A stretch of 14,764 nt of DNA from DAOTTW01 sp034437615 (GCA_034437615.1 DAOTTW010000265.1:1-14764), one strand, 5' to 3'; positions 7,043 through 13,628 are shown, numbered from the stretch's first letter. The notes: generated by a model from the letters alone, not told the origin. Translations and numbers: made by a program.

Positions 7043-7966
7043 CTAATTGTCTTGAGTAAATGTCTCTAGCGCCATCAGCGCCGCCCCTATCATACCTGCT
7101 GATGGCCCTAAACGCGCTGGCAGAACCGCAACGGCCTGTGCGCTACGTAACCCACTGTAGCGAATCGCACCAAACAACGGTCGCCACCACAGGTCGCCAA
7201 TTTGCGGCACACCGCCGCCGATAATACACGCCTGCGGCCCTAGAAACGTCAGCAACGGAGCCAACACGTCACCAAGCGCTCGCGCTCCATCCGCAAGCAC
7301 GCGCACGGCCTCTTCTTCGCCGGATTCCGCACGCTCGACAATCTGGCGTAAATCGAGTGCAAAGCCTGTGCGTTGTTGATAAGCATGTTGCATCGCCGGA
7401 CCCGCCGCGATTTGTTCGATGTCACTCTCATAAGTAGCCCGCAAGTAGCCAAACTCGCCTGCGCTGTGCTGGGCACCACGCCACAACGCGCCATTCAGCA
7501 TAATTGCGCCGCCGATGCCCGTGCCGACAGTCAAATAAAGCGCATGATCGTAGCCCTGCCCTGCACCACGTCGGCTTTCTGCGATTGCCATCGTGCGCAC
7601 GTCGTTATCCACCACGACAGGCAGCTTGAGCCTCTCGCTAACGTGCTGACTCAGTGGCGTTCCGGCCCAACCAGGTAGATTATCATTGGCAGCGACAATC
7701 GTGCCTGTGCTGTGGTCTACTTGCCCTGCACTGCCGATGCCGACGCCGACAAGCTCAGGGTGCTGCGCCTCGGCTCGGATGCGTTGACAAAGCCGCACAA
7801 CGTCATCCAGCAGCGCCTGACGTGCCTGCGTGGGGTCCGCTTGTTTGTCTGTGCTGATCTTGGGGACGGGTTGCTCAAGCGCTGTGAGGTGCTGACCATC
7901 CGCACGCAGCAAGACAGCAGCGATTTTCGTCCCGCCAATATCAACGCCGATAGCTGCTCGCATCAT
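7043..7966 (-). CDS. ROK-family sugar kinase, zinc motif absent (NanK/glucokinase-like)
   Basis: The 307-residue protein has the ROK ASKHA fold markers: AAIGVDIGGTKIAAVLL at the N-terminus (phosphate loop DIGGTK 9-14), VVVDNDVRTMA with the likely catalytic aspartate at 122, LTVGTGIGGAIMLNG with GTGIGG at 148-153, and IIGGGVPQ near the C-terminus. It should phosphorylate a hexose or N-acetylhexosamine; beside nanE, ManNAc is a natural guess. The usual zinc site (GEIGH followed by CXCGXXGCXE) is missing. Here the segment reads GEFGYLRATYESDIEQIAAG, with tyrosine in place of histidine and no cysteines. It appears to be the first gene of the tight kinase-DUF4127-FAD-nanE unit. The ATGs at 7966 and 7963 are both possible starts; an AGGA lies 7 bases before the first. 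Confidence 0.92.
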   Translation of the reverse strand: MMRAAIGVDIGGTKIAAVLLRADGQHLTALEQPVPKISTDKQADPTQARQALLDDVVRLCQRIRAEAQHPELVGVGIGSAGQVDHSTGTIVAANDNLPGWAGTPLSQHVSERLKLPVVVDNDVRTMAIAESRRGAGQGYDHALYLTVGTGIGGAIMLNGALWRGAQHSAGEFGYLRATYESDIEQIAAGPAMQHAYQQRTGFALDLRQIVERAESGEEEAVRVLADGARALGDVLAPLLTFLGPQACIIGGGVPQIGDLWWRPLFGAIRYSGLRSAQAVAVLPARLGPSAGMIGAALMALETFTQDN

Positions 7967-8044
7967 GTCGCCATCCTGTAGGTGTCATCTTTTTCATTAA
8001 ATTTGCATCTTGTGTGTTTTGGCATAAAGCAACCATATGGGATA

Positions 8045-8068
8045 TTTGATTATTGTTGAATGATCAAA
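8045..8068. promoter_or_regulatory. Inverted repeat (TTGATTATT / AATGATCAA) upstream of the ROK operon
   Basis: Two 10-base arms (8045-8054 and 8059-8068) are complementary except at one position, with a 4-base GTTG spacer. The AT-rich element sits in the leader region about 80 bases upstream of the ROK start, the right place for an operator of the kinase-DUF4127-FAD-nanE unit. Read on the minus strand, TTGATC followed 17 bases on by TATCCC could be a weak promoter overlapping it. It does not match the dre-like site by gntR. Confidence 0.4.
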
Positions 8069-8094
8069 ATGGCATCTCAAAGGTAACTACTCAG

Positions 8095-8158
8095 CCCTCA
8101 CCCCCTCAATCTCCCTTTTCAGGGGGTGAGGGCCAATTCGCGGGCAAAATGGGCCTAC
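8095..8158 (+). repeat. Compact CCCTCACCCC palindromic repeat (copy C)
   Basis: Perfect 12-bp arms (8095-8106 CCCTCACCCCCT and 8121-8132 AGGGGGTGAGGG) enclose 14 bases. A 26-base tail follows (8133-8158). From 8123 to 8158 the sequence is identical to 12524-12559 of the larger copy A. The left arm resembles the reverse complement of copy A's right end, so the family is palindromic and modular. Its last base lies one base from the stop codon (8160-8162) of the LLM gene, so it forms the 3' end structure of that minus-strand transcript. No T run follows the stem. Confidence 0.85.
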
Positions 8159-8159
8159 G

Positions 8160-9164
8160 CTACTGGCTTAAAGCAGGCAAGACACGCTTGCCGATCAGGT
8201 CAAGCCCTTTAGCGGCTTGCAAGCCGTGCGGTGTGCCCAGTTCGATGCGGTGCGTGCCGGCGTCATACAGCGCTTCGCATTGGCGAATGATGTCATTCGG
8301 GTTGCCAGCGAAGGCAAAGCGCTCAAGCAGATCGTCCGACACCAGCCGCGCCGCAGCGGTATAATCCGCGTTTGCAGCGTGTGCTTTCAAGCCCTCGACC
8401 AGCGCAGGGTCAAGCGTAACGGTCGGGTCTAGCTCTGCGACGACGGGCAAGTAAAGCGCCACCTCACGCCGTGCCAGTCTGCGGGCGGCGTCGCGGTCGT
8501 CATCCACGACGCAAACCGCGCCCATGACGACGCCGACGCTATTGGTCTCGCGCCCGGCCTCCTGTTCGCCCACTGCGATATAGGAGCGGATAACAGGCAC
8601 AATATCGGGGTTGGCCGAGCCGCCGACCTTGACCTCATCAGCGATGCGACCAGCGACAGCGCATAACTTCGGCCCCCAACTGCCGATCAACAGCGGGATG
8701 TGAGCATCCGGCAGGGGGTAGAGCGCGCTGACCGTCTCTGCTAATTGAAAGACCTCGCCGCGATAGCCGCCCGTGCGCCCACCCAGCAGGTAACGCAGAA
8801 TTTCGGCGGCTTCTTGCACGGCCTGTACGCCTGGTTTGCGCTCGATGATGCCATTTGCCGCCAGCCACGCCCCCCGCGCCAGCCCGACATAGGTGCCGCC
8901 TTGCGCGACATCGGCCAACAGCGCCGTAGACGCTGCGATGTCAATCGGGTGGATGCGCGAGGGTGATATAGCGGCTGCCCCCAGCCGTGCCCGCGTGATA
9001 TGCGGAGCCATCAGCAGCAGCGGGCCATAGCTGGGGTGAAAGGGCGCATCACAATACACCGTCACCGCGTCAAAATCGTACTGATTCACCTGTCGCGCCA
9101 ACGCGATATAGTCTGCGGCGCGTTTGTTCGTTTGAAAGGCAATGCTGATTTCACGCTGCATCAT
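8160..9164 (-). CDS. LLM-class (luciferase-like) flavin/F420-dependent oxidoreductase
   Basis: This 334-residue protein is a bacterial-luciferase-like TIM barrel, close in pattern to the methylenetetrahydromethanopterin-reductase-like subgroup. Markers are ISIAFQTN at the first strand, ITRARLGAAAISPSRIHPIDIAAS, YVGLARGAWL at 92-101, a helix with VQEAAEILRYLLGG, IPLLIGSWGPKLCAVAGRIADEVKVGG (156-182) and TAAARLVSDDLLERFAFAGNP. Such enzymes use FMNH2 or F420 in oxygenation or hydride transfer; which cofactor cannot be told here. Its ATG overlaps the TGA of the TIGR04076-like gene (ATGA). Residues 1 and 2 are both Met. It is third in a coupled trio with an M24 peptidase, divergent from a peptide importer, so the substrate may be peptide-like or an N-modified compound. 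The C-terminus ends almost directly at a palindromic repeat. Confidence 0.9.
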   Translation of the reverse strand: MMQREISIAFQTNKRAADYIALARQVNQYDFDAVTVYCDAPFHPSYGPLLLMAPHITRARLGAAAISPSRIHPIDIAASTALLADVAQGGTYVGLARGAWLAANGIIERKPGVQAVQEAAEILRYLLGGRTGGYRGEVFQLAETVSALYPLPDAHIPLLIGSWGPKLCAVAGRIADEVKVGGSANPDIVPVIRSYIAVGEQEAGRETNSVGVVMGAVCVVDDDRDAARRLARREVALYLPVVAELDPTVTLDPALVEGLKAHAANADYTAAARLVSDDLLERFAFAGNPNDIIRQCEALYDAGTHRIELGTPHGLQAAKGLDLIGKRVLPALSQ

Positions 9165-9484
9165 GTCAAGTCGTCGCTATCTAGTGTTTGTTTGCGTGTG
9201 CGTTCGATACGCATAATCAGGCGTTCGTCGGGGTCGGGGCAAGCGACCAGCGAATCACGCTCTAGCCAGTCGTTTGCCGCGAGTTGGCGCTGCTTGGCTG
9301 CCAACAGCGGCAATACCGCGCTCAGCGCATACATGCAAAAGTGCTTGCCCGCCGCAATGCGTATCTGGTTGCTATCGACCACATCGAAATAATCACCGAC
9401 CTGTAAGCCACATACCGAGCGGCCTTCGATGCGTTCAACCGTTACCCGTAAATCGTAGAGTTCAAACGGCTTATTCATGGTCAT
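9161..9484 (-). CDS. TIGR04076-like small protein, function unknown
   Basis: The protein has 107 residues. I recognise the TIGR04076 pattern: an N-terminal beta-rich half (LYDLRVTVERIEGRSVCGLQVGDYFDVVDSNQIRIA), then HFCMYALSAVLPLLAAKQRQL, then ACPDPDERLIMRIERTR. Cysteines lie at about residues 25, 50 and 82, of which the last two fall in the family's conserved positions. The family has no assigned activity as far as I know. The start codon at 9484 shares a base with the M24 stop (TGATG), and an alternative ATG lies two codons on. The stop overlaps the LLM start. It is therefore probably made in step with both enzymes and could be an accessory or small partner protein. Confidence in the family is moderate to good. 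Confidence 0.78.
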   Translation of the reverse strand: MTMNKPFELYDLRVTVERIEGRSVCGLQVGDYFDVVDSNQIRIAAGKHFCMYALSAVLPLLAAKQRQLAANDWLERDSLVACPDPDERLIMRIERTRKQTLDSDDLT

Positions 9485-10629
9485 CAGTCAATTACGATCA
9501 GGTCTTGATGGCCTCTTGTCAGCGCTTCGCCACCGTCAGGGCGCACCACAACGACATCCTCAACCCGTGCCGAAAACGTCTTAAACTGCGTGATGCTTGG
9601 CTCCACCGTGAACAACATGCCCTCTTGCAGCGTTGTGTGGTCTGTTTTCGTCAGGAATGGCGGCTCATGCACATCCAGGCCGATAGCGTGCCCCAGCCGA
9701 TGCCGAAACTCCGTGCCATAGCCCGCCTCTACGATCACCTGACGCGCCGCTGCATCAGCCTGTGCTGCTGTGACCTGTCCGGCACGCATGGCCTTGATAC
9801 CTGCGGCCTGTGACGCCATCACCAGTTGATGCACGCGCTGCAATTCTTCGCTGGGTGCCCCAAACGAGACGGTGCGCCCAAAATCGTAGCAGAAGCCATC
9901 GAGTATCGCGCCAAAGTCAAATAATATCGCGACAGGCGGATTTAATACGCGCTGCCAGGTGGTTTCGCGCTGACCAAACAGCAGCGGATGCTCAGGACCA
10001 GAGCAGTACAGCGTCGTTGTAAACGACGGACCCAGCGAGCCATGTTTGCGCAGTTGATAATCCACCTCGCTGACGACCTCTAGCTCGGTCATACCGTGCT
10101 TGAGTTGCGCCAGCACATCAATAAAGGCCGCTTCGGTGATGGCCCCAGCTTTGCGCATCATCTCGATTTCTTCTTCGGATTTGATGACGCGCATTGTGCG
10201 CAGTGGCTCGGTTGCCGAAACAAAGGTCGCATCGCTCACCAATGCTTGCAGGGCGGCGACTGTCTCGCCAGATGTGTGATCCCCGATGGCGATACGTGCT
10301 GCATTACCCAGCCCGAAGCGTTGCAGCAGCCCCTTGACCAACGCCGCCGGATCATCCCAATCGCCCAGGATGCGTAATTCGATGCCTTCGACCCGTTCCA
10401 GGCCGCCAAACTCGGCGGTCATGCGGGGTAGGGCCAGCACAGGGGCATGTTGTGGGGTCACCCATGCCCCTTCGAGCCACGCACCCGGGTGCATCACCGC
10501 GCCATAATTCGGGATGTCACGCGGGACGCCCGTTAGATATTGCAGATCGGCGCTGACAGGGAAGAAGGCTACGTCTGCGATGTCTGCTAGCTGAGCTTGA
10601 AACTGCTTAAGGCGTTGTGTGTAATTCAT
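9484..10629 (-). CDS. M24-family metallopeptidase (Xaa-Pro aminopeptidase/prolidase-like)
   Basis: The 381-residue protein has a creatinase-type N-terminal domain (about 5-145) and a pita-bread catalytic domain (about 150-375). All five expected metal ligands are visible: D238 (LFDFG), D249 (CYDFGRT), H314 (GHAIGLDVHE), E343 (TVEP) and E357 (ARVEDVV). This argues for an active two-metal hydrolase and not a metal-free creatinase. It probably cleaves an Xaa-Pro or other imide-like bond in the cytoplasm; ectoine-hydrolase-like members are an alternative. No signal peptide is present. It is the first gene of the M24-TIGR04076-LLM unit and diverges from the peptide-binding protein gene, consistent with processing an imported substrate. 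A TATAGT -10 lies 40 bases upstream; the Shine-Dalgarno is weak. Confidence 0.92.
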   Translation of the reverse strand: MNYTQRLKQFQAQLADIADVAFFPVSADLQYLTGVPRDIPNYGAVMHPGAWLEGAWVTPQHAPVLALPRMTAEFGGLERVEGIELRILGDWDDPAALVKGLLQRFGLGNAARIAIGDHTSGETVAALQALVSDATFVSATEPLRTMRVIKSEEEIEMMRKAGAITEAAFIDVLAQLKHGMTELEVVSEVDYQLRKHGSLGPSFTTTLYCSGPEHPLLFGQRETTWQRVLNPPVAILFDFGAILDGFCYDFGRTVSFGAPSEELQRVHQLVMASQAAGIKAMRAGQVTAAQADAAARQVIVEAGYGTEFRHRLGHAIGLDVHEPPFLTKTDHTTLQEGMLFTVEPSITQFKTFSARVEDVVVVRPDGGEALTRGHQDLIVID

Positions 10630-10668
10630 ACGTCACGACTTTCTTTAGCCAAGTGTATTGTTGGAGAG

Positions 10669-10696
10669 ACTATACCGCATTTTAGGGGTGGCTCAA
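10669..10696 (-). promoter_or_regulatory. Promoter of the M24-TIGR04076-LLM unit
   Basis: On the minus strand TTGAGC (10696-10691) and TATAGT (10674-10669) are 16 bases apart. The -10 differs from consensus at one position. The expected start is about 33 bases before the M24 ATG. The -35 overlaps the left arm of the 10692-10764 inverted repeat. Confidence 0.6.
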
Positions 10697-10764
10697 GCAA
10701 AATTTGCCATTCACGCTGACATTGTTTAAAATCTCGCGAAATGTAATTTTGACATTTGCTTGAG
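10692..10764. promoter_or_regulatory. Inverted repeat bracketing the divergent promoter, with inner palindrome GCAAAATTTGC
   Basis: CTCAAGCAAA (10692-10701) and its exact complement TTTGCTTGAG (10755-10764) are separated by 53 bases. Each arm lies in one gene's control region: the left arm overlaps the M24 -35, the right arm overlaps the binding-protein Shine-Dalgarno. Overlapping the left arm is an 11-bp perfect palindrome GCAAAATTTGC (10697-10707) that also covers most of the plus-strand -35. Two sites 63 bases apart, about six helical turns, would suit one regulator binding both and looping the DNA. No regulator gene is adjacent. Confidence 0.5.
10704..10732 (+). promoter_or_regulatory. 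Promoter of the peptide-type importer genes
   Basis: TTGCCA (10704-10709) and TAAAAT (10727-10732) are separated by exactly 17 bases; each box matches consensus at 5 of 6 positions. Transcription should begin near 10739, leaving a leader of about 37 bases before the binding-protein ATG. Confidence 0.7.
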
Positions 10765-10767
10765 GAG
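10762..10767 (+). promoter_or_regulatory. Ribosome binding site that fixes the binding-protein start
   Basis: GAGGAG lies 8 bases before the ATG at 10776. The open frame extends to a GTG at 10767, but that codon overlaps this Shine-Dalgarno sequence, so ATG 10776 is the better start. Confidence 0.75.
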
Positions 10768-10775
10768 TGCTTGTT

Positions 10776-12365
10776 ATGTCTCGTAATCGCTTGTTACAGA
10801 CTGTCGTTGCCGCGCTGATTCTGGTGTTGGCTGTCGCTGTCAGCAATGCCCAGGACGATGAGCGTGTGCTGGTCGTGGGTCACGCTGAAGTTACTGAATC
10901 CTATGACGTGGCGTATGCGTTTAACCCGACCAGTGGCATTGTGCATCGCGCCACCTATGATACCCTGGTCACGTTCCCGAACGAAGATGCCAGTGATATT
11001 CTGCCCAACGCCGCAGAATCCTGGGAAGTCTCTGAAGATGGCACGGTGTATACGTTTAACCTGCGCGATGACATCACCTTTGCCAACGGCGACCCGCTGA
11101 CCGCCGATGATGTGGTGTTCTCGTTTGATCGTTTGGTCAACATCCAGAGCAACCCGTCCTTCCTGGCTAACCCGATTGCGGGCGTAGAAGCCATAGATGA
11201 GACGACCGTACAGATCACGCTGAACGAGCCGAGTCCGTCCTTCCTGGCTGAGATGGTCAATACAGCGTTTTCCATCGTGAACGACACCGAAGTCATGGAA
11301 GCTGGCGGTACAGCCGCCGAAGATGCCGCCGAAACCGACACCGCCCGCGACACGTTCGATCAGACATCCGCTGGCTCTGGGCCTTACATCCTGGAAAGCT
11401 GGACACCCCAAGAAGAGACCGTGCTGGTGCGCAACGAAAATTACTGGGGCGAAGCGCCTTATTTTGACCGCATCATCATCGTCAACATCCCCGAAGCCGC
11501 CACGCAAAAGGTCGCGCTAGAATCGGGCAGTATTGACCTGGCGCTAGACCTGACCCCCGATCAGGTGACGGACCTCGAAGGCGATGAGGCTATCGAGATT
11601 GACCGCCGCCAAGATCGCTGGACGCACTTCTTGCTGATGAACCGCGATGAGGCAATCGGCGGGCCGATGGCTGACCCGACTGTTGCCCTGGCCGTTCGCT
11701 ATGCGCTGGACTATGAAGGCTATCGCCAACTGTGGACGGGCAGCGTCACGCCGAGTACAAACATGTGGATTAGCTTGCAGGGTGCGTTTGGTCAGGATCA
11801 AGCGTTTGAGCGTGATCTCGACCGTGCCCGCGAGTTGCTGGCCGAGGCTGGTTACCCGGATGGCTTCGAGACGACGCTGAGCTACCCTGACCTGACGTTT
11901 AGCGGCATCAACCTGAGTACGAACGCACAGAAAGTACAGGCTGATCTGGCTGAGGTGGGTATTGATGTCACGCTGCGCCCAGGCGAATTGCAGGTTTCCC
12001 TGGAAGAATACCGCAATGGTGAACAGGGCTTCGCGTACTGGTTCTGGGGGCCGGATATTCTTGATCCGGTGGATTTCTTGTCATTCATGCCCGGTGGTAA
12101 GGTCGCTGTCGAGCGCACCAACTGGCCGCTGGAAGCCGCACCACAGGAAATTCGGGATATGATCGCTGCTGCACGCACCGAAGCGGATAACGATACACGC
12201 CTGGAAATCTACGCGGACTTGCAGGAATGGGCACAGGAAAACAGTGCTTATGCGCCCTTCCTCGTTCCAGCCATTCAAACGGCTTTCCAGGCCGATATTG
12301 AAGGCTACATCTGGCACCCGGACTGGGGCGTAGACCTGTCGCTGCTCAGCCGCGCCGAGCAGTAG
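10776..12365 (+). CDS. Peptide-type ABC transporter substrate-binding protein, family 5
   Basis: From ATG 10776 the protein has 529 residues, typical for DppA/OppA-like proteins (SBP_bac_5). Residues 1-25 are a Sec signal (MSRNRLLQTVVAALILVLAVAVSNA) with an SNA-type signal peptidase I site before QDDE; no lipobox cysteine. Family text includes YDTLVTF, PNAAESWEVSEDGTVYTFNLRDDITFANGDPLTADDVVFSFDRL, GSGPYILESW, LVRNENYWG, ATQKVALESGSIDLALDL, VRYALDYEGYRQL and RARELLAEAGYPDGFE. It should deliver a peptide or another solute of this broad family (such proteins also bind opines, nickel chelates and oligosaccharides) to the two permeases downstream. The divergent M24 peptidase favours a peptide-like ligand. 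A repeat-filled 242-base gap separates it from the first permease gene. Confidence 0.93.
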   Translation: MSRNRLLQTVVAALILVLAVAVSNAQDDERVLVVGHAEVTESYDVAYAFNPTSGIVHRATYDTLVTFPNEDASDILPNAAESWEVSEDGTVYTFNLRDDITFANGDPLTADDVVFSFDRLVNIQSNPSFLANPIAGVEAIDETTVQITLNEPSPSFLAEMVNTAFSIVNDTEVMEAGGTAAEDAAETDTARDTFDQTSAGSGPYILESWTPQEETVLVRNENYWGEAPYFDRIIIVNIPEAATQKVALESGSIDLALDLTPDQVTDLEGDEAIEIDRRQDRWTHFLLMNRDEAIGGPMADPTVALAVRYALDYEGYRQLWTGSVTPSTNMWISLQGAFGQDQAFERDLDRARELLAEAGYPDGFETTLSYPDLTFSGINLSTNAQKVQADLAEVGIDVTLRPGELQVSLEEYRNGEQGFAYWFWGPDILDPVDFLSFMPGGKVAVERTNWPLEAAPQEIRDMIAAARTEADNDTRLEIYADLQEWAQENSAYAPFLVPAIQTAFQADIEGYIWHPDWGVDLSLLSRAEQ

Positions 12366-12408
12366 CTAAGGCCACAGCGCCGGACGTTGAAAGTGCCTAC
12401 AGCGCAGC

Positions 12409-12559
12409 AGCCCTCACCCCAAACCCCTTTCACGAACATGCCTTTGGAACTGGGAGAGGGGCTTTAAACGGCTTGCTTCCCCCTCTACTAGCCGCATAGC
12501 GGTGGTTGGGAGAGGGGGATTGAGGGGTGAGGGCCAATTCGCGGGCAAAATGGGCCTAC
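12409..12559 (+). repeat. CCCTCACCCC palindromic repeat, full copy A
   Basis: The ends are inverted (CCCTCACCCC 12411-12420 and GGGGTGAGGG 12524-12533), enclosing two internal hairpins. The first (about 12424-12461) is degraded. The second has 9-bp arms TCCCCCTCT (12478-12486) and AGAGGGGGA (12511-12519) with an inner CCGC/GCGG stem. A 26-base tail (12534-12559) follows and is identical to that of copy C. Positions 12409-12524 align without gaps to 14512-14627 with about ten mismatches by hand. The element lies inside what should be one transporter operon and could reduce expression of the permeases relative to the binding protein. Confidence 0.88.
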
Positions 12560-12571
12560 CTGAGTCGTTAC

Positions 12572-12587
12572 GGTTGAGCGCTCAACC
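12572..12587. promoter_or_regulatory. Perfect 16-bp palindrome GGTTGAGCGCTCAACC before the DppB-like gene
   Basis: The sequence equals its own reverse complement and is centred on the GCGC typical of LacI-family operators (compare the symmetric lac operator TTGTGAGCGCTCACAA). It ends 20 bases before the permease ATG. It may be an operator for an internal promoter or a short RNA hairpin; I find no convincing -35/-10 pair around it. Confidence 0.5.
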
Positions 12588-12607
12588 ATTAGTGGAACAT
12601 TCATGTC

Positions 12608-13627
12608 ATGAACATACAGACCTACATCATCCGCCGTATCTTGTTCGCCATACCGCTGCTGTTAGGCATCACGGTTGTGGCGTTTTTGATCGCCAATGCC
12701 GTGCCAGCGGACCCCATCAACGCGAATTTGCCACAAAACGCCCTCGGTGACGAAGAACTCGTGCAGGCGTTCCGTGAAAAATGGGGCCTGGACCAACCGC
12801 CACACGTGCAATACCTGACGTATCTCGGCAATTTGCTACAGGGCGACCTCGGCACCAGCATCAAGACGCGCAACCCCATCACCGAGGACATCCAGCAGTT
12901 TTTGCCCGCGACGATTGAGTTAGCCACATTCGCTATCATCATCGGGTTGGCGCTGGGCGTCGGTTTCGGCGTGGTTTCGGCGGTCTGGCGCAATTCGCCG
13001 CTGGATTACGCGGTGCGTGTGCTGGCGTTGATTGGTGTGAGCTTCCCGGTTTTTTTGCTGGCGCTGATCGGCCTGACTGTCTTACATGCCGAGCTTGGCA
13101 TCACCGCCGGACCTGGACGTTTAGGCTTTCTGGTGCGTGATCCGCCGACGGTCACGGGCTGGTTTACGATTGACAGCCTGCTCGCTGGACAGTGGGAGAC
13201 GTTTCTGAATGCGGTGTCGCATCTGGTCTTGCCATCGCTGGTGTTGGGCCTGTACGTCTCTGGCATCATTGCCCGCATCACGCGCTCGTCATTGCTGGAA
13301 CAACTGAACGCCGATTATGTCCGTACAGCGCGCTCGAAGGGGTTGCGCTCGCAGGTGGTGATTGTGCGCCACGCGCTATCCAATGCACTCATCCCTGTGG
13401 TGACTCTGATCGGCCTGCTGTACGGCAATCTGCTGGCGGGTGCCGTGCTGATTGAATCCATCTTTGCGTGGCCTGGGATTGGTCGCTACGCCTTCCGCGC
13501 ATCGACCTCGCAGGATTTTCCGGCTATTATGGGCATCAGTATGCTGATCGCGCTAATATACGTCGTCGCAAATTTCGTCGTGGACATCCTGTACTTCTTC
13601 TTGGACCCACGCATTCGGGTGAATTGA
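12608..13627 (+). CDS. Peptide-type ABC transporter permease, DppB/OppB-like
   Basis: The 339-residue protein starts with the typical first membrane segment (YIIRRILFAIPLLLGITVVAFLI), followed by an external region with LVQAFREKWGLDQPPHVQYLTYLGNLLQGDLGTSI, which is diagnostic of DppB-type permeases. Further membrane segments lie near 103-128, 136-160 and 205-225. An EAA-type coupling loop is at about 235-255 (ADYVRTARSKG), followed by NALIPVVTLIGLLYGNLLAGAVLIE and IFAWPGIGRYAF. It forms half of the inner-membrane channel with the DppC-like protein encoded one base downstream. The Shine-Dalgarno is weak (AGTGGA, 11 bases upstream), and an ATG at 12603 in another frame stops after two codons, overlapping this start. 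Length is normal. Confidence 0.94.
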   Translation: MNIQTYIIRRILFAIPLLLGITVVAFLIANAVPADPINANLPQNALGDEELVQAFREKWGLDQPPHVQYLTYLGNLLQGDLGTSIKTRNPITEDIQQFLPATIELATFAIIIGLALGVGFGVVSAVWRNSPLDYAVRVLALIGVSFPVFLLALIGLTVLHAELGITAGPGRLGFLVRDPPTVTGWFTIDSLLAGQWETFLNAVSHLVLPSLVLGLYVSGIIARITRSSLLEQLNADYVRTARSKGLRSQVVIVRHALSNALIPVVTLIGLLYGNLLAGAVLIESIFAWPGIGRYAFRASTSQDFPAIMGISMLIALIYVVANFVVDILYFFLDPRIRVN

Positions 13628-13628
13628 C

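Noticed and set aside
11154..11249. 15-base direct repeat (11154-11168 and 11235-11249) in the binding-protein gene
   Set aside because: Both copies encode similar PSFLA peptides in the same frame and are best explained by codon usage, not by a repeat element.
10794..11507. A 237-residue minus-strand open frame inside the family 5 binding-protein gene
   Set aside because: It lies antisense to a clear family member with a promoter and Shine-Dalgarno, and shows no domain.
12409..12533. Regularly spaced short palindromes considered as a CRISPR array
   Set aside because: Arms are nested inverted repeats with no constant repeat-spacer periodicity and no cas genes.
12603..12611. Two-codon micro-ORF (ATG TCA TGA) overlapping the DppB-like start
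   Set aside because: It could couple translation, but there is no clear Shine-Dalgarno for it and such a short pattern arises easily by chance.
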